35,062 nucleotides of DNA from NCBI GenBank assembly GCA_017558775.1, contig JAFYTP010000081.1:1-35062 (forward strand). Reading direction: 5' to 3'. A program made the position numbers and the translations under genes. The notes below the pieces were generated by a model that was not told the DNA's origin, searched no databases, and saw only the letters and a program-made list of their open reading frames with translations. Position 1 is the stretch's first letter; each line of letters opens with the position of its first letter. Origin of the DNA: Bacteroidales bacterium. Lineage in GTDB: Bacteria; Bacteroidota; Bacteroidia; Bacteroidales; UBA932. Positions 8,025 to 16,966 of the stretch are shown here, piece by piece.

Positions 8025-9467
8025 CTAACGCCGCTTGCTTTTAATCTGAATGAGTCTGTATTCGGCGGAGCAGGTAAGCTCTTCGCCGCGATAAGTGTAC
8101 GTGAATACGGCTACGGGAGAGTGAATTCCCGCCGCAGGGAGGGCAATGCTCCATTCATTGCTGAGTCCAGGGGCGAGGTCGCAGTTAAGAGACTGGATGT
8201 CAGATCCGTTTCCGGTTTCTCCGTCGAACAGCTGGACCGTCTTGACAGTGATGGGATCGGTGCTCATGTTGCTGACTTTGAAATACAGGCTGCCGTTCTG
8301 CAAGAAACCGTTGTCGAGGGAAAATTCTCCTCCCAGGTACTCCGCGGTCACGCCCTCTGGAGAGTCTGTCAGGACGGTGACGATACAGGATGCGAGCTGA
8401 TAGCCGGCCTGCGCCGTGATGTTGGCCAGTCCGAAGTTCACGGCCGTGATTCTGCCGCCATCGACAGTGGCCACATTCGGATCGGAAGTATCCCAAAAGA
8501 GGTTTTTGTCGGTGGCGTCTTCCGGGAGGATGGTCGCCTCCAGAAGAGCGGTTTCACCGATCCGCAGCGTCAGTTCCGTTGAACTCATTGTAATGGACGC
8601 CACCGGGACGATGACGGTGACCAAGCAGCTCGCGTGATAGTCCCCGGCGACAGCCCTGATGGAGGCGGTCCCGCTACTGACGGCGGTAACTTGACCGTTC
8701 TGGTCGACCGTGGCGACGGAAGTGTCGTTACTGGTCCATTTGACGGTCTTGTCGGTGGCCTCATCCGGCGAAACGAACGCATTCAAGGTCACCGTCTCGC
8801 CTTTTTCCAGGGTGAGACTTGTCTTGTCAAGATAGATGGAAGACACGGGGATGAAGATGACCGTAACGGCACAGGAGGCGGAAACACCTCCCGTGGAAGC
8901 CGTGATGGTGGCATTTCCGCTGCTGATGGCGTTGACCGTCCCGTTTTGGTCGACAGTGGCGACAGACTCATCGCAAGAGGTCCATTGAACGGTCTTGTTG
9001 CTGGCGTTGTCGGGGAGGACGGTAGCTTCTAACTTAAAGTTCTGTCCCTTTTCCAAGAAAAGGATATCTGCCGACAGGCTGATGCTAGTAACGGCAATCG
9101 TTTTAGCAAAGACGGTGATTTCACATGTCGCCGTCTTTCCGCCGTCTTCCGTCTTGGCGGTGACGGTGCCCTTGCCCAGCACTTCTTTGCCATTGACGGT
9201 GGTCGTGGCGGCTCCAGGCTTGAACGAGGTCGTCACCGTGCCGTTGGAAACTTGGATATCGGGATTGCTGGAGGACCACTGCACATTCTTGTTTGTCGCG
9301 TCGCTGGGAGAGATTGTGGCGGAGATTGTAACGGTTTCTCCTTCAATCAGTTCGGCAGAAGTCGGGTTTACGGTAATATCGGTGACGGATATCGTTTCGG
9401 GCTGCTTGTTGCAGGCAGTAAGAAGGGCCAACGCAGCTAATACATTCAAAATGGAACCTTTGCTCAT
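8025..9467 (-). CDS. Lipoprotein with four bacterial Ig-like (Big_2) repeats
   Basis: A 480-residue surface or periplasmic lipoprotein; the start MSKGSILNVL at 9467 gives a signal peptide ending LLTAC, and a GTG at 9479 is an alternative. Four tandem Big_2 repeats of about 80-90 residues follow, each with a VTSISLS-type first strand, a VxPxxATxKxVxWxSxDxSVATVD core and a final CxVTVI strand. The first repeat is the most divergent and carries an insertion. The last ~115 residues form a different beta-rich domain (EYLGGEFSLDNGFLQNGSLYFKVSN). Big_2 domains usually act as spacers or adhesive modules; no enzymatic domain is visible. The gene is divergent from sufB and convergent with aroC, and is probably monocistronic. 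Confidence 0.88.
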   Translation of the reverse strand: MSKGSILNVLAALALLTACNKQPETISVTDITVNPTSAELIEGETVTISATISPSDATNKNVQWSSSNPDIQVSNGTVTTSFKPGAATTTVNGKEVLGKGTVTAKTEDGGKTATCEITVFAKTIAVTSISLSADILFLEKGQNFKLEATVLPDNASNKTVQWTSCDESVATVDQNGTVNAISSGNATITASTGGVSASCAVTVIFIPVSSIYLDKTSLTLEKGETVTLNAFVSPDEATDKTVKWTSNDTSVATVDQNGQVTAVSSGTASIRAVAGDYHASCLVTVIVPVASITMSSTELTLRIGETALLEATILPEDATDKNLFWDTSDPNVATVDGGRITAVNFGLANITAQAGYQLASCIVTVLTDSPEGVTAEYLGGEFSLDNGFLQNGSLYFKVSNMSTDPITVKTVQLFDGETGNGSDIQSLNCDLAPGLSNEWSIALPAAGIHSPVAVFTYTYRGEELTCSAEYRLIQIKSKRR

Positions 9468-9477
9468 AGAGGCATTC

Positions 9478-9499
9478 ACTAAAAACTAACTAAAAACTA
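9478..9499 (+). repeat. Exact 11-bp tandem direct repeat beside the sufB promoter
   Basis: ACTAAAAACTA occurs twice head to tail (9478-9488, 9489-9499), ending 1 nt before the sufB -7 box at 9501. The 11-bp period places both copies on roughly the same helix face. It lies in the divergent gap between sufB and the Ig-repeat lipoprotein gene. Confidence 0.75.
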
Positions 9500-9500
9500 T

Positions 9501-9508
9501 TATCTTTG
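9501..9508 (+). promoter_or_regulatory. -7 box of the suf operon
   Basis: TATCTTTG matches the Bacteroidetes -7 consensus; it ends 27 nt before the sufB ATG, leaving a leader of about 20 nt. The usual -33 TTG is absent, and the space is occupied by the 11-bp tandem repeat. Confidence 0.55.
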
Positions 9509-9535
9509 TAGTTCTGCTGCAAAGGTAGCATTATT

Positions 9536-10978
9536 ATGGATAATAGCGATAATATCATACAGGAATTCACCTCCGGGGAGTATAAGGAAGGGTTTGTGAC
9601 GGATGTAGAGCAGGAGTTCGTGCCCAAGGGCCTGAACGAGGACATCATCCGCACGATCTCCCGCCTCAAGGAGGAGCCGGAGTGGTTGCTGGAATTCCGC
9701 CTGGACGCTTTCCGGAAATGGCAGAAGATGGAGATGCCCCGCTGGGCCCATCTGGACCTGCCGGAGATCGACTTCCAGGATATCATTTACTATGCGGCCC
9801 CCAAGAAGGACAAGGACCGGCCCAAGGAGATCGACCCGAAGCTGGCGGAAACCTTCGAGAAGCTGGGCATCCCCCTCAAGGAACGCGACGTCCTCGCCGG
9901 AGTGGTGGCTGTCGATGCGGTCTTCGACTCCGTGTCCGTCACTACCACCTTCCGGAAGACGCTCGCGGAGAAGGGCATCATCTTCTGCTCGTTCTCCGAG
10001 GCGGTCAAGGAGCACCCCGACCTCGTCCGGAAATATCTCGCGACCGTGGTCCCGTCCGGGGATAACTATTTCGCAGCCCTGAACAGCGCTGTGTTCTCCG
10101 ACGGATCGTTCTGCTACATCCCCAAGGGGGTGCGGTGTCCGATGGACCTCTCCAGTTATTTCCGCATCAACGCCCGTGGCACCGGCCAGTTCGAGCGCAC
10201 GCTCATCGTGGCCGACGAGGGTTCGTACGTGAGTTACATGGAAGGCTGCACCGCGCCGATGCGCGACGAGCAGCAGCTCCACGCCGCCGTGGTGGAAATC
10301 ATCGTGGAAAAGGATGCCGATGTCAAGTACTCGACCGTTCAGAACTGGTATCCGGGCGATGCCGAGGGCAAGGGCGGTATCCTGAACCTCGTCACCAAGC
10401 GCGGCATCTGCAAGGGCGACGGGGCGCACTTGAGCTGGACGCAGGTGGAAACGGGTTCCGCCATCACCTGGAAGTACCCGTCTACCATCCTGAAGGGCAA
10501 TAACACGGCCTCCGAGTTCTATTCCGTGGCTGTCACGAATAACTACCAGCAGGCCGATACGGGCACGAAGATGGTCCACATCGGCCGGAACACCAAGAGC
10601 CGGATCGTGTCGAAGGGCATCTCCGCCGGCCGCAGCCAGAACAGCTACCGCGGCCTCGTGCGGATGAACGCCGGCGCGCAGAACGCCCGGAACTATTCCC
10701 AGTGCGACAGCCTCCTGATCGGCTCCAAGTGCGGGGCCCATACCTTCCCGGTCATCCGTTCCGACAACCCGACGGCGATTGTCGAGCACGAGGCCACGAC
10801 CTCGAAGATCAGCGAGGACCAGCTCTTCTACTGCAACCAGCGCGGCATCGGCCCGGAAGAGGCCGTGGGCCTGATTGTCAATGGTTACGCGCGGGAAGTC
10901 CTTTCCCGGCTGCCGATGGAGTTCGCGGTGGAGGCGCAGAAACTGTTGCAAGTGTCACTTGAAGGATCTGTCGGATAA
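9536..10978 (+). CDS. sufB: Fe-S cluster assembly scaffold SufB
   Basis: SufB is the cluster-building scaffold of the cytoplasmic SufBC2D complex. The 480-residue protein has full family length. Recognisable blocks are [102 protein letters not shown] and [17 protein letters not shown]. Cys390 (in QCDS) appears to align with the E. coli SufB cysteine at the SufB-SufD interface, and the EHE motif is intact. Its stop overlaps the ATG of the PnuC-like gene by 1 nt (TAATG), so the genes are translationally coupled. No SufS, SufE or SufA gene is nearby. Confidence 0.96.
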   Translation: MDNSDNIIQEFTSGEYKEGFVTDVEQEFVPKGLNEDIIRTISRLKEEPEWLLEFRLDAFRKWQKMEMPRWAHLDLPEIDFQDIIYYAAPKKDKDRPKEIDPKLAETFEKLGIPLKERDVLAGVVAVDAVFDSVSVTTTFRKTLAEKGIIFCSFSEAVKEHPDLVRKYLATVVPSGDNYFAALNSAVFSDGSFCYIPKGVRCPMDLSSYFRINARGTGQFERTLIVADEGSYVSYMEGCTAPMRDEQQLHAAVVEIIVEKDADVKYSTVQNWYPGDAEGKGGILNLVTKRGICKGDGAHLSWTQVETGSAITWKYPSTILKGNNTASEFYSVAVTNNYQQADTGTKMVHIGRNTKSRIVSKGISAGRSQNSYRGLVRMNAGAQNARNYSQCDSLLIGSKCGAHTFPVIRSDNPTAIVEHEATTSKISEDQLFYCNQRGIGPEEAVGLIVNGYAREVLSRLPMEFAVEAQKLLQVSLEGSVG

Positions 10979-11599
10979 TGGATTGGCTTGATATCGTCAT
11001 ATTCACCCTGGGCGGAAAGCCGGTGCTGCTGGTGGATTTCATCAGCTCGCTGCTGGGATTGACCTGCGTGTTCCTCGCGGGCCGGAACTCGAAGTACAAC
11101 TTCTGGGTGGGCTATCTGTACACGGCCGCCCTGTTCTTCCTGTTCTGGCGGCGGAACCTGTACGCGAACCTTCTCCTCCAGCCCATCTCCCTCGCAATCA
11201 ATATGCTGGGCCATTGGCGCTGGACGCATCCCCGGGAGAACGAACGCTCGTCGGAGGATGCGAACAAGCTGAAAGTGAGCATGCTTACCTGGCCCGCGCG
11301 GGGATTTACCGTGGTGGCCATCCTGGTGGTGGCACTTCTCTGGGGCTGGGTGATGAAGACCTTCTTCCCGGCCAACCCGGCGCCCTATCTGGACTGCTGC
11401 GTGACGGTCCTGATCCTCACGGCGCAGCTCCTGTCAGCTCTCAAGAAGTGGGACTGCTGGATCGCTTGGCTGGTGGTGAACGTCACGCAGATCATCCTCC
11501 ACATCAGCGTGGGGAACGTGTTCATGCCCATCGTCTGCGGCCTGTATCTGGTGAACGGCCTCTGGTCGCTCGCCTCCTGGATGAAACTGTACAAGAAAA

Positions 11600-11607
<8 letters not shown>
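10978..11607 (+). CDS. PnuC-family vitamin/nucleoside transporter-like protein
   Basis: This is a 209-residue integral membrane protein with about seven hydrophobic segments. The pattern FISSLLGLTCVFLAGRNSKYNFWVGYL, RRNLYANLLLQPISLAINMLGHWRW and the C-terminal WDCWIAWLVVNVTQIILHI matches the PnuC fold, in which a facilitator carries nicotinamide riboside, riboflavin or thiamine while a cytoplasmic kinase traps the substrate. GHWRW sits where PnuC proteins have a GWW.W-type substrate-site motif. The substrate cannot be told from sequence, and no riboswitch or kinase gene is seen. It lies inside the suf operon, overlapping sufB by 1 nt and sufC by 8 nt, which is not the standard gene order. Confidence 0.75.
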
Positions 11608-12343
<736 letters not shown>

Positions 12344-12345
12344 CG

Positions 12346-12957
12346 ATGGGGTACGGGAATTATAGAGATCCGTTTTTAGATGCCCGGTCGGAGCCGGGCA
12401 TGACGAAGTATGTCGTTGGCGCGGGCGAGAAACTCGAGCTGACGTTCGTCGTGCTGCCCGGGGAGAGCCGGGACATCGACGTCGCCATCGACCTGGTCGG
12501 GGAGGGGGCGGAGGTGTCGCTCAAGGGGTTGTATCTGTGCGGCGGGGACGAGCGGGTGAACTTCCGCATCCTGATGCACCACCGCGCGCCCGGCTGCGTC
12601 TCGCGCCAGCTGTTCAACGGCATCGCCGCCGGTTCGTCCCGCGTGACCTTCGACGGACGGATCATCGTGGCGCCGGACGCCCAGAAGACGGAGGCCTACC
12701 AGGAGAACCACAACATCGTCCTCACGGACAGCGCCCATGTGGAGACGATGCCCCAGCTGGAAATCTATGCCGATGACGTCAAGTGCTCCCACGGAGCTAC
12801 GGTCGGCCGCCTGGACGAGGAGTCCCTGTTCTATATGCGCACCCGCGGCGTCCCCGAGAAGGATGCCAAGGTGCTCCAGATGCTGTCTTTCCTTTCCCCG
12901 GTTACGCCGGAGGGAGACCGTGACCGCGTGGAAAAAGCGGTCCTTCAATTAGTTTAA
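12346..12957 (+). CDS. sufD: Short SufD (C-terminal beta-helix half only)
   Basis: SufD pairs with SufB in the Fe-S scaffold. Canonical SufD is about 420-450 residues; this one is 203 and lacks the N-terminal half. What remains is the parallel beta-helix (GEGAEVSLKGLYLCGG, FNGIAAGSSRVTFDGRIIVAPDAQKTEAYQ) and the C-terminal helical region. The key histidine is kept: His149 in CSHGATVG, matching E. coli SufD His360. The preceding base pairs are occupied by sufC, so no upstream SufD fragment or frameshift remnant is visible. The frame is clean and sits 2 nt after sufC, so I read it as a functional minimal SufD rather than a pseudogene (inference). Confidence 0.88.
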   Translation: MGYGNYRDPFLDARSEPGMTKYVVGAGEKLELTFVVLPGESRDIDVAIDLVGEGAEVSLKGLYLCGGDERVNFRILMHHRAPGCVSRQLFNGIAAGSSRVTFDGRIIVAPDAQKTEAYQENHNIVLTDSAHVETMPQLEIYADDVKCSHGATVGRLDEESLFYMRTRGVPEKDAKVLQMLSFLSPVTPEGDRDRVEKAVLQLV

Positions 12958-12961
12958 AGTA

Positions 12962-13075
12962 ATGACGGAATACACCAAACCCGCGTGCAGGATTGTCGAC
13001 CTCCGGCTGGAGGCGTCTCTGCTGACCGGGAGCACCGAACCGATCCCCATCGATCCGTTCGACCCTGAATTCTGA
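12962..13075 (+). CDS. 37-residue acidic small protein between sufD and the M64 gene
   Basis: An ATG-initiated ORF (MTEYTKPACRIVDLRLEAS...IDPFDPEF) fills the gap between sufD (4 nt upstream) and the M64 lipoprotein gene (5 nt downstream). The layout YxKPxxxxxDLRxE at the N-terminus followed by an acidic, proline-containing tail resembles short uncharacterised Bacteroidales proteins often encoded just before fimbrillin-like or lipoprotein genes; I recall the pattern but cannot name a family. It has no signal peptide or membrane segment, and function is unknown. The tight spacing on both sides supports translation as part of the operon. Confidence 0.6.
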   Translation: MTEYTKPACRIVDLRLEASLLTGSTEPIPIDPFDPEF

Positions 13076-13080
13076 CGGCC

Positions 13081-15096
13081 ATGAAGAGAATCTGTTTCTG
13101 GCTGGCCGCCGCCCTGCTGGCCGTCGCCTGTGCCAAGGAGAATCCATCGACCATTTCCGAACCGACATCCGTTCACACCCTGCGGGCGGGCTTTGCCGAG
13201 GAGGATCCGGACACCCGTTCCCGGTTGGAATTTGGCGAGACGGCCGCCAAGGTCCTCTGGACGGCGGGGGATAATTTCCGGATGTACAAGATGTCCGACA
13301 CCGGTTATTCCCAGACCGTCTATACGACGCAGGACGACGGTGTGGAGTCGGCGACTTTCACGACGACGAAGCGGCTGGGTGAAGATGATTCCTATACCAG
13401 CATCTATCCCGCCGGCGCGGAAAAGTACAGTGTCTATCGGAAAAACAACGACGTGATGCTCCGGATTCCGGTTCCGTCCGAGCAGACGGCCGTTCCCGGC
13501 GGCTTGGCCGAAGGACTCAATATGGCCGCCGCCTGGTCGTCCGGCCAGGATGACGATCTTCAGTTCTACAATCTGCTGTCCATCATCCGTTTCCGGGTGA
13601 AAGGAAAAGCGGTCTCCTCTCTGGCGTCCGTGTCCTTCGATGCCGGAAAGACGGTAGCAGGCGATGCTGTACTTTATTTCGCGGACGGAGAACTCCATTT
13701 CGGTTTCACGTCTAATTTCAGCAATCCGACCTATCCCCGTTCGACCAGTGTGACATTGACGGGAACTTTCACCGAAGGGCAGGACTATTGCATGGCCATG
13801 GTCCCCGCGTCTCTGCCGTCGGGGTTCGATATGTATTTTTGCGACGCGGATGGGAATGTCCTGGCGAAGCATTCCTCCAAGGCTGTCTATCTCTCCCGTT
13901 CCCGGATCCTGGATTTCGGAACCATTGACCTGGGCGATACCTGGGAGGTGGAACCCGCCCCGGAGATCGTCGAGTATATGCACCAGAAGGTCGGGCGCAA
14001 GAAGAATGTCATCGCCATTTTGGCCGATGGCTACTGCAAGTGGGAGCTGGACCGGTTCGAGGCGCTTGCCAAGAGCGCGGTCGATTATCTGTTCAGCGTG
14101 GAGCCGTACAAGACTTACAAGGACTATTTCACGGTGTATATCTTCCGGGCGGAGTCCAATGAGTCCGGGGCGGGTGTCATCGACACGGATGGCAACATTA
14201 TCACCCCGGTGGACAATCGTTTCGGGTCCCGCTGGCCGACGGATTCCTACAGCGCCATGACGGCGAATCCCAGCATTATCCAGGACTATCTGAGGACCCA
14301 TTGTCCGGAAGTCGTTTCCGGGGAGCTTTCTTGGCGGGATGTTCCGACGGCATTGATTATCAATGATTCCCGATACGGTGGAATCTGCCACGTCTATTCC
14401 AGCGGGTGGAATTACGCCCAGATTCCCCATCAGTACGCGGGTGGTGCCATCTCCTGGTCTTTCCCGCAGTATCAGGCCGTCAATGTCCGGGACGATTCCG
14501 AAGGATATCGTTTGACGACGGAGGAGGAGCGCGACGAGATGGGACGCCACGTCGGAGATTGGCGGAACACCTTCCTGCACGAATTCGGCGGACACGGCTA
14601 CGGCCGTCTGGCCGACGAGTACTGGAAAACGACCACCAAATATACGGAACCGGGAGCGATCGGCGGTCATACCTATCCCGTGCCGTATGCCTTGAACGTG
14701 TCGGGTTTCTATGACGACGTCCCCTGGCAGGAAGTCCTGCTGGACAACCTGGGCGACTGGCTGGACCGGAATCCGGATTACAGCCGCATCGGAATCCTGC
14801 ACGGAGGCCATGCCTCCCTCTATTACCGCTGGCGTTCGGAGATGACCAGCTGCATGATCGACAACCGTCCTTATTTCAATACCTGGTCGCGGATGCTGAT
14901 TGTTTCCCGCATCATGGAGAAGACCGGAGAGCCCTTCAGCCTGGAGGATTTCATCGCGAAGGACGTGACCTTCGACCCGATCCGTCCCGTTGAGGACGAA
15001 TGCGACGAGACGCGCCGCCGGGTGGCAGCCCAGGCTGCGCTGGTCCCGGAAATGCCGATGCTTCCGCCGCCGGAGATCATCGAGGACGCGTTGTAA
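13081..15096 (+). CDS. Lipoprotein with fimbrillin-like N-domain and M64 (IgA-peptidase-type) metallopeptidase domain
   Basis: A 671-residue lipoprotein (signal peptide ending LLAVACAKE). Residues ~25-290 resemble the fimbrillin-type domain of Bacteroidales pilus and surface lipoproteins: DTRSRLEF, KVLWTAGDNFRMYK, a TSIYPAGA strand and the closing YLSRSRILDFGTIDL. Residues ~310-640 form a peptidase M64 domain: NVIAILADGY, YFTVYIFRAESNESGAG, and the zinc region HEFGGHGYGRLADEY at 500-514. The second histidine lies six positions after the first rather than five; I believe this spelling is normal in Bacteroidetes M64 proteins but could not check. M64 members include IgA-cleaving enzymes, but the substrate here is unknown. 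It follows the 37-residue ORF by 5 nt and may be read from the suf transcript. Confidence 0.85.
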   Translation: MKRICFWLAAALLAVACAKENPSTISEPTSVHTLRAGFAEEDPDTRSRLEFGETAAKVLWTAGDNFRMYKMSDTGYSQTVYTTQDDGVESATFTTTKRLGEDDSYTSIYPAGAEKYSVYRKNNDVMLRIPVPSEQTAVPGGLAEGLNMAAAWSSGQDDDLQFYNLLSIIRFRVKGKAVSSLASVSFDAGKTVAGDAVLYFADGELHFGFTSNFSNPTYPRSTSVTLTGTFTEGQDYCMAMVPASLPSGFDMYFCDADGNVLAKHSSKAVYLSRSRILDFGTIDLGDTWEVEPAPEIVEYMHQKVGRKKNVIAILADGYCKWELDRFEALAKSAVDYLFSVEPYKTYKDYFTVYIFRAESNESGAGVIDTDGNIITPVDNRFGSRWPTDSYSAMTANPSIIQDYLRTHCPEVVSGELSWRDVPTALIINDSRYGGICHVYSSGWNYAQIPHQYAGGAISWSFPQYQAVNVRDDSEGYRLTTEEERDEMGRHVGDWRNTFLHEFGGHGYGRLADEYWKTTTKYTEPGAIGGHTYPVPYALNVSGFYDDVPWQEVLLDNLGDWLDRNPDYSRIGILHGGHASLYYRWRSEMTSCMIDNRPYFNTWSRMLIVSRIMEKTGEPFSLEDFIAKDVTFDPIRPVEDECDETRRRVAAQAALVPEMPMLPPPEIIEDAL

Positions 15097-15119
15097 GTCC
15101 CGAATAATTCCTATATTTG
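15091..15119 (+). promoter_or_regulatory. Promoter of the DUF6377-type regulator gene
   Basis: TTG (15091-15093, at the M64 stop), 18 nt, then TATATTTG (15112-15119) fits the -33/-7 pattern. The box ends 6 nt before the ATG at 15126, predicting a leaderless or nearly leaderless transcript. Confidence 0.6.
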
Positions 15120-15125
15120 TGTGCT

Positions 15126-16760
15126 ATGTGCACAAAGGTTCTCGTCCGTTTGATCTGCGCGGCTGCCCTCCTGTCGGCCGCCGCATGCGGACCGCGTGGC
15201 GACCTGGACCATTCCACCCGGAAACTGCTCGGCGAGCTGGACGGCTACGTGGCCGCCCGGGATGTGTATACCGCCCGCAAGATGGACCAGATGGACGCGC
15301 TCCGCAAGCTGTGCCGGACCACGGAGGATCCCGACCACCGCTACGATCTGGAGATGTCGATCGCCGAGGAGTACTTCGCCTTCAGCTTCGATTCCACTCA
15401 GGCCTACTTGAAACACTGTCAGGACCTGGCCTTGAAGATGAAAGACCAGGAACGCTATAACCGAGCTTCCATCGAACTGGGCCATCTGTATGCCAAGGCC
15501 GGCAACTATCTGGAGGCCAACAGCCTGCTGTACGGACAAATCGACACCAGCGCGCTTTCGGAAGCGCTGATGACGGACTACCTGTATTACCTGTATGACT
15601 TCAGCATGGACCTGGCGGGGAATTCCGGCATGGTGGAGCGGCTTTCCATCCCGCCGGCGGCCTCGTTCCGGCAACGGCTGCTGGACCTGCTGCCCAAGGA
15701 CAGCGACCGGTGGCGCACCCTGCTGCGGGACCGCCTGACGGAGGAGGACCGTCTCGCCTCGGCCGATAGCGTGGCCCATCTCCTGCTCGCCGGCACCACT
15801 CCGGAGGAGCACGTCTATGCCATTTACGCATTCCATCTCTCCGATATCGCCGAGCGCGACGGCCGTCCTACGGACCGGATGGCCTGGCTGATCCGCTCGG
15901 CGGAATGCGACATGATGAACGCCGTCCGGGACTATGCCTCCTTGACGATGGTGGCGCAGAATATCCTCTCTTACGACGTGGACCGTTCGTTCCGTTATCT
16001 CCGGATCGCGCAGGAAGACGCGTTGGCCTACAACGCCAAGCTCCGGCCGTGGCAGATTTCCCGCTTCCTGATGGAAGTGGAGGACGCCTATTCCGCCCGC
16101 CAGTCCCGTTCCCGGCTCTTCTCGATGGTGGCCGCCATCCTGCTGGCGATCATGGTGCTGACCCTTTCCGTCATCACGTGGTTCCTGGTAACCCGTTCCC
16201 GGAAGCTTACCCGGATGCGGGCCCTGCTGGAAAGCAACAACGCCCAGCTGGCCGCCGCGAACGCGGAACTCAACGTGCTGAACAAGCAGATTTCCAAGGC
16301 CGACAAGGTGAAGGAGGAGTATATTGTCGATTTCTTGCAGGGGCTTTCCGAGCAGGTGGCTCTCCTGCGGTCGGAAGACAACCGCTTCCGAAACTTGCTT
16401 AAACAGGGCAAGTCGGACCAGCTGTTCAAAGAGTTGGCCATTTCCGAACGTTCGGAGAGAGCGTTGGAAGAATTCTATCGCAAATTCGACGAGACCTTCC
16501 TGGCTCTCTATCCCGACTTCGTGGAGCAGTTCAACGCCCTGTTGCAGGAGGATGCGCGGATCGTTCCGCCCAAGGGAAGGCTCACGACGGAGCTCCGGAT
16601 TTTCGCCCTGATCCGCCTCGGAATGGACGATTCCAAGAAGATCGCGACGATGCTGGATTACTCCGTCAGTACCATTTATAACCATAAGGTCGCCATCAAG
16701 AATGCGGCCCTCGGGGACCGGAGCAAGTTCGAGGAACAGGTGAAAATGATTGGAAAGTAG
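15126..16760 (+). CDS. DUF6377-type membrane-anchored PUL regulator (TPR sensor, TM, coiled coil, HTH)
   Basis: A 544-residue protein starting at ATG 15126; the TTG at 15117 lies in the promoter box. It has a lipoprotein-like or signal-anchor N-terminus (SAAACGPRG), a helical TPR-like periplasmic region to about residue 325, one transmembrane segment (~331-357), a cytoplasmic coiled coil (RALLESNNAQLAAANAELN), and a C-terminal module with a LuxR-like helix-turn-helix (TTELRIFALIRLGMDDSKKIATMLDYSVSTIYNHKV, from ~485). This layout is that of DUF6377 proteins, which in Bacteroidetes commonly sit beside susC/susD and are thought to regulate them. It lies directly upstream and codirectional with the PUL, so it probably senses a sugar ligand in the periplasm and controls the susC promoter (inference). 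Confidence 0.85.
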   Translation: MCTKVLVRLICAAALLSAAACGPRGDLDHSTRKLLGELDGYVAARDVYTARKMDQMDALRKLCRTTEDPDHRYDLEMSIAEEYFAFSFDSTQAYLKHCQDLALKMKDQERYNRASIELGHLYAKAGNYLEANSLLYGQIDTSALSEALMTDYLYYLYDFSMDLAGNSGMVERLSIPPAASFRQRLLDLLPKDSDRWRTLLRDRLTEEDRLASADSVAHLLLAGTTPEEHVYAIYAFHLSDIAERDGRPTDRMAWLIRSAECDMMNAVRDYASLTMVAQNILSYDVDRSFRYLRIAQEDALAYNAKLRPWQISRFLMEVEDAYSARQSRSRLFSMVAAILLAIMVLTLSVITWFLVTRSRKLTRMRALLESNNAQLAAANAELNVLNKQISKADKVKEEYIVDFLQGLSEQVALLRSEDNRFRNLLKQGKSDQLFKELAISERSERALEEFYRKFDETFLALYPDFVEQFNALLQEDARIVPPKGRLTTELRIFALIRLGMDDSKKIATMLDYSVSTIYNHKVAIKNAALGDRSKFEEQVKMIGK

Positions 16761-16797
16761 CGGAAAACAGATTCTTATTCCACTACTTTTTTTGCCT

Positions 16798-16813
16798 ATT
16801 AAAATCTTTTAAT
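16798..16813. repeat. AT-rich perfect inverted repeat upstream of susC
   Basis: ATTAAAA-TC-TTTTAAT is a perfect 7+7 palindrome with a 2-bp centre. It lies 38 bp past the regulator stop and 154 bp before the susC ATG, a plausible operator position. The short centre makes it a DNA-binding site rather than an RNA hairpin. Confidence 0.5.
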
Positions 16814-16814
16814 T

Positions 16815-16837
16815 AGCTGTCTCTTAACGAGATGGCT
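16815..16837 (+). repeat. Inverted repeat/hairpin upstream of susC
   Basis: AGCTGTCTC and GAGATGGCT form a 9-bp stem (two G-U pairs as RNA) around TTAAC. It starts 1 nt after the AT-rich palindrome. No T run follows directly, so it is a weak terminator candidate for the regulator gene; an operator half-site role is equally possible. Confidence 0.45.
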
Positions 16838-16891
16838 ACTACTTTGCGGTACTTTTATTTTCTTATGCGCGTGGCCTATGTGTGCGGCGTG

Positions 16892-16899
16892 TAATTTTG
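16892..16899 (+). promoter_or_regulatory. Probable -7 box of the susC operon
   Basis: TAATTTTG matches TAnnTTTG and ends 67 nt before the susC ATG. No -33 TTG is present at normal spacing, as expected if an activator is needed. The resulting leader is A/C-rich without a Shine-Dalgarno sequence, typical of Bacteroidetes. TACTTTTA at 16850 is a weaker alternative. Confidence 0.4.
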
Positions 16900-16966
16900 C
16901 ATTGCAACCTAAGGCAACAACACAACTCAATTAACAATAACCAACGCACAACCAAATCATTCACGT

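Noticed and set aside
9500-10951. Antisense ORF (483 codons) opposite sufB
   Set aside because: Sense SufB is unmistakable; the reverse frame has no family features.
12346-12957. sufD as a pseudogene
   Set aside because: The frame is clean, tightly spaced with sufC and keeps the key histidine, so a shortened functional protein is more likely than decay.
12949-14811. Long antisense ORF (620 codons) opposite the M64 gene
   Set aside because: Product rich in Arg, Gly and His without domain signatures; the sense frame has a lipobox and the M64 motif.
16761-16966. Riboswitch or small RNA in the susC leader
   Set aside because: Apart from the two inverted repeats, the leader is A/C-rich with no conserved riboswitch core that I can recognise.
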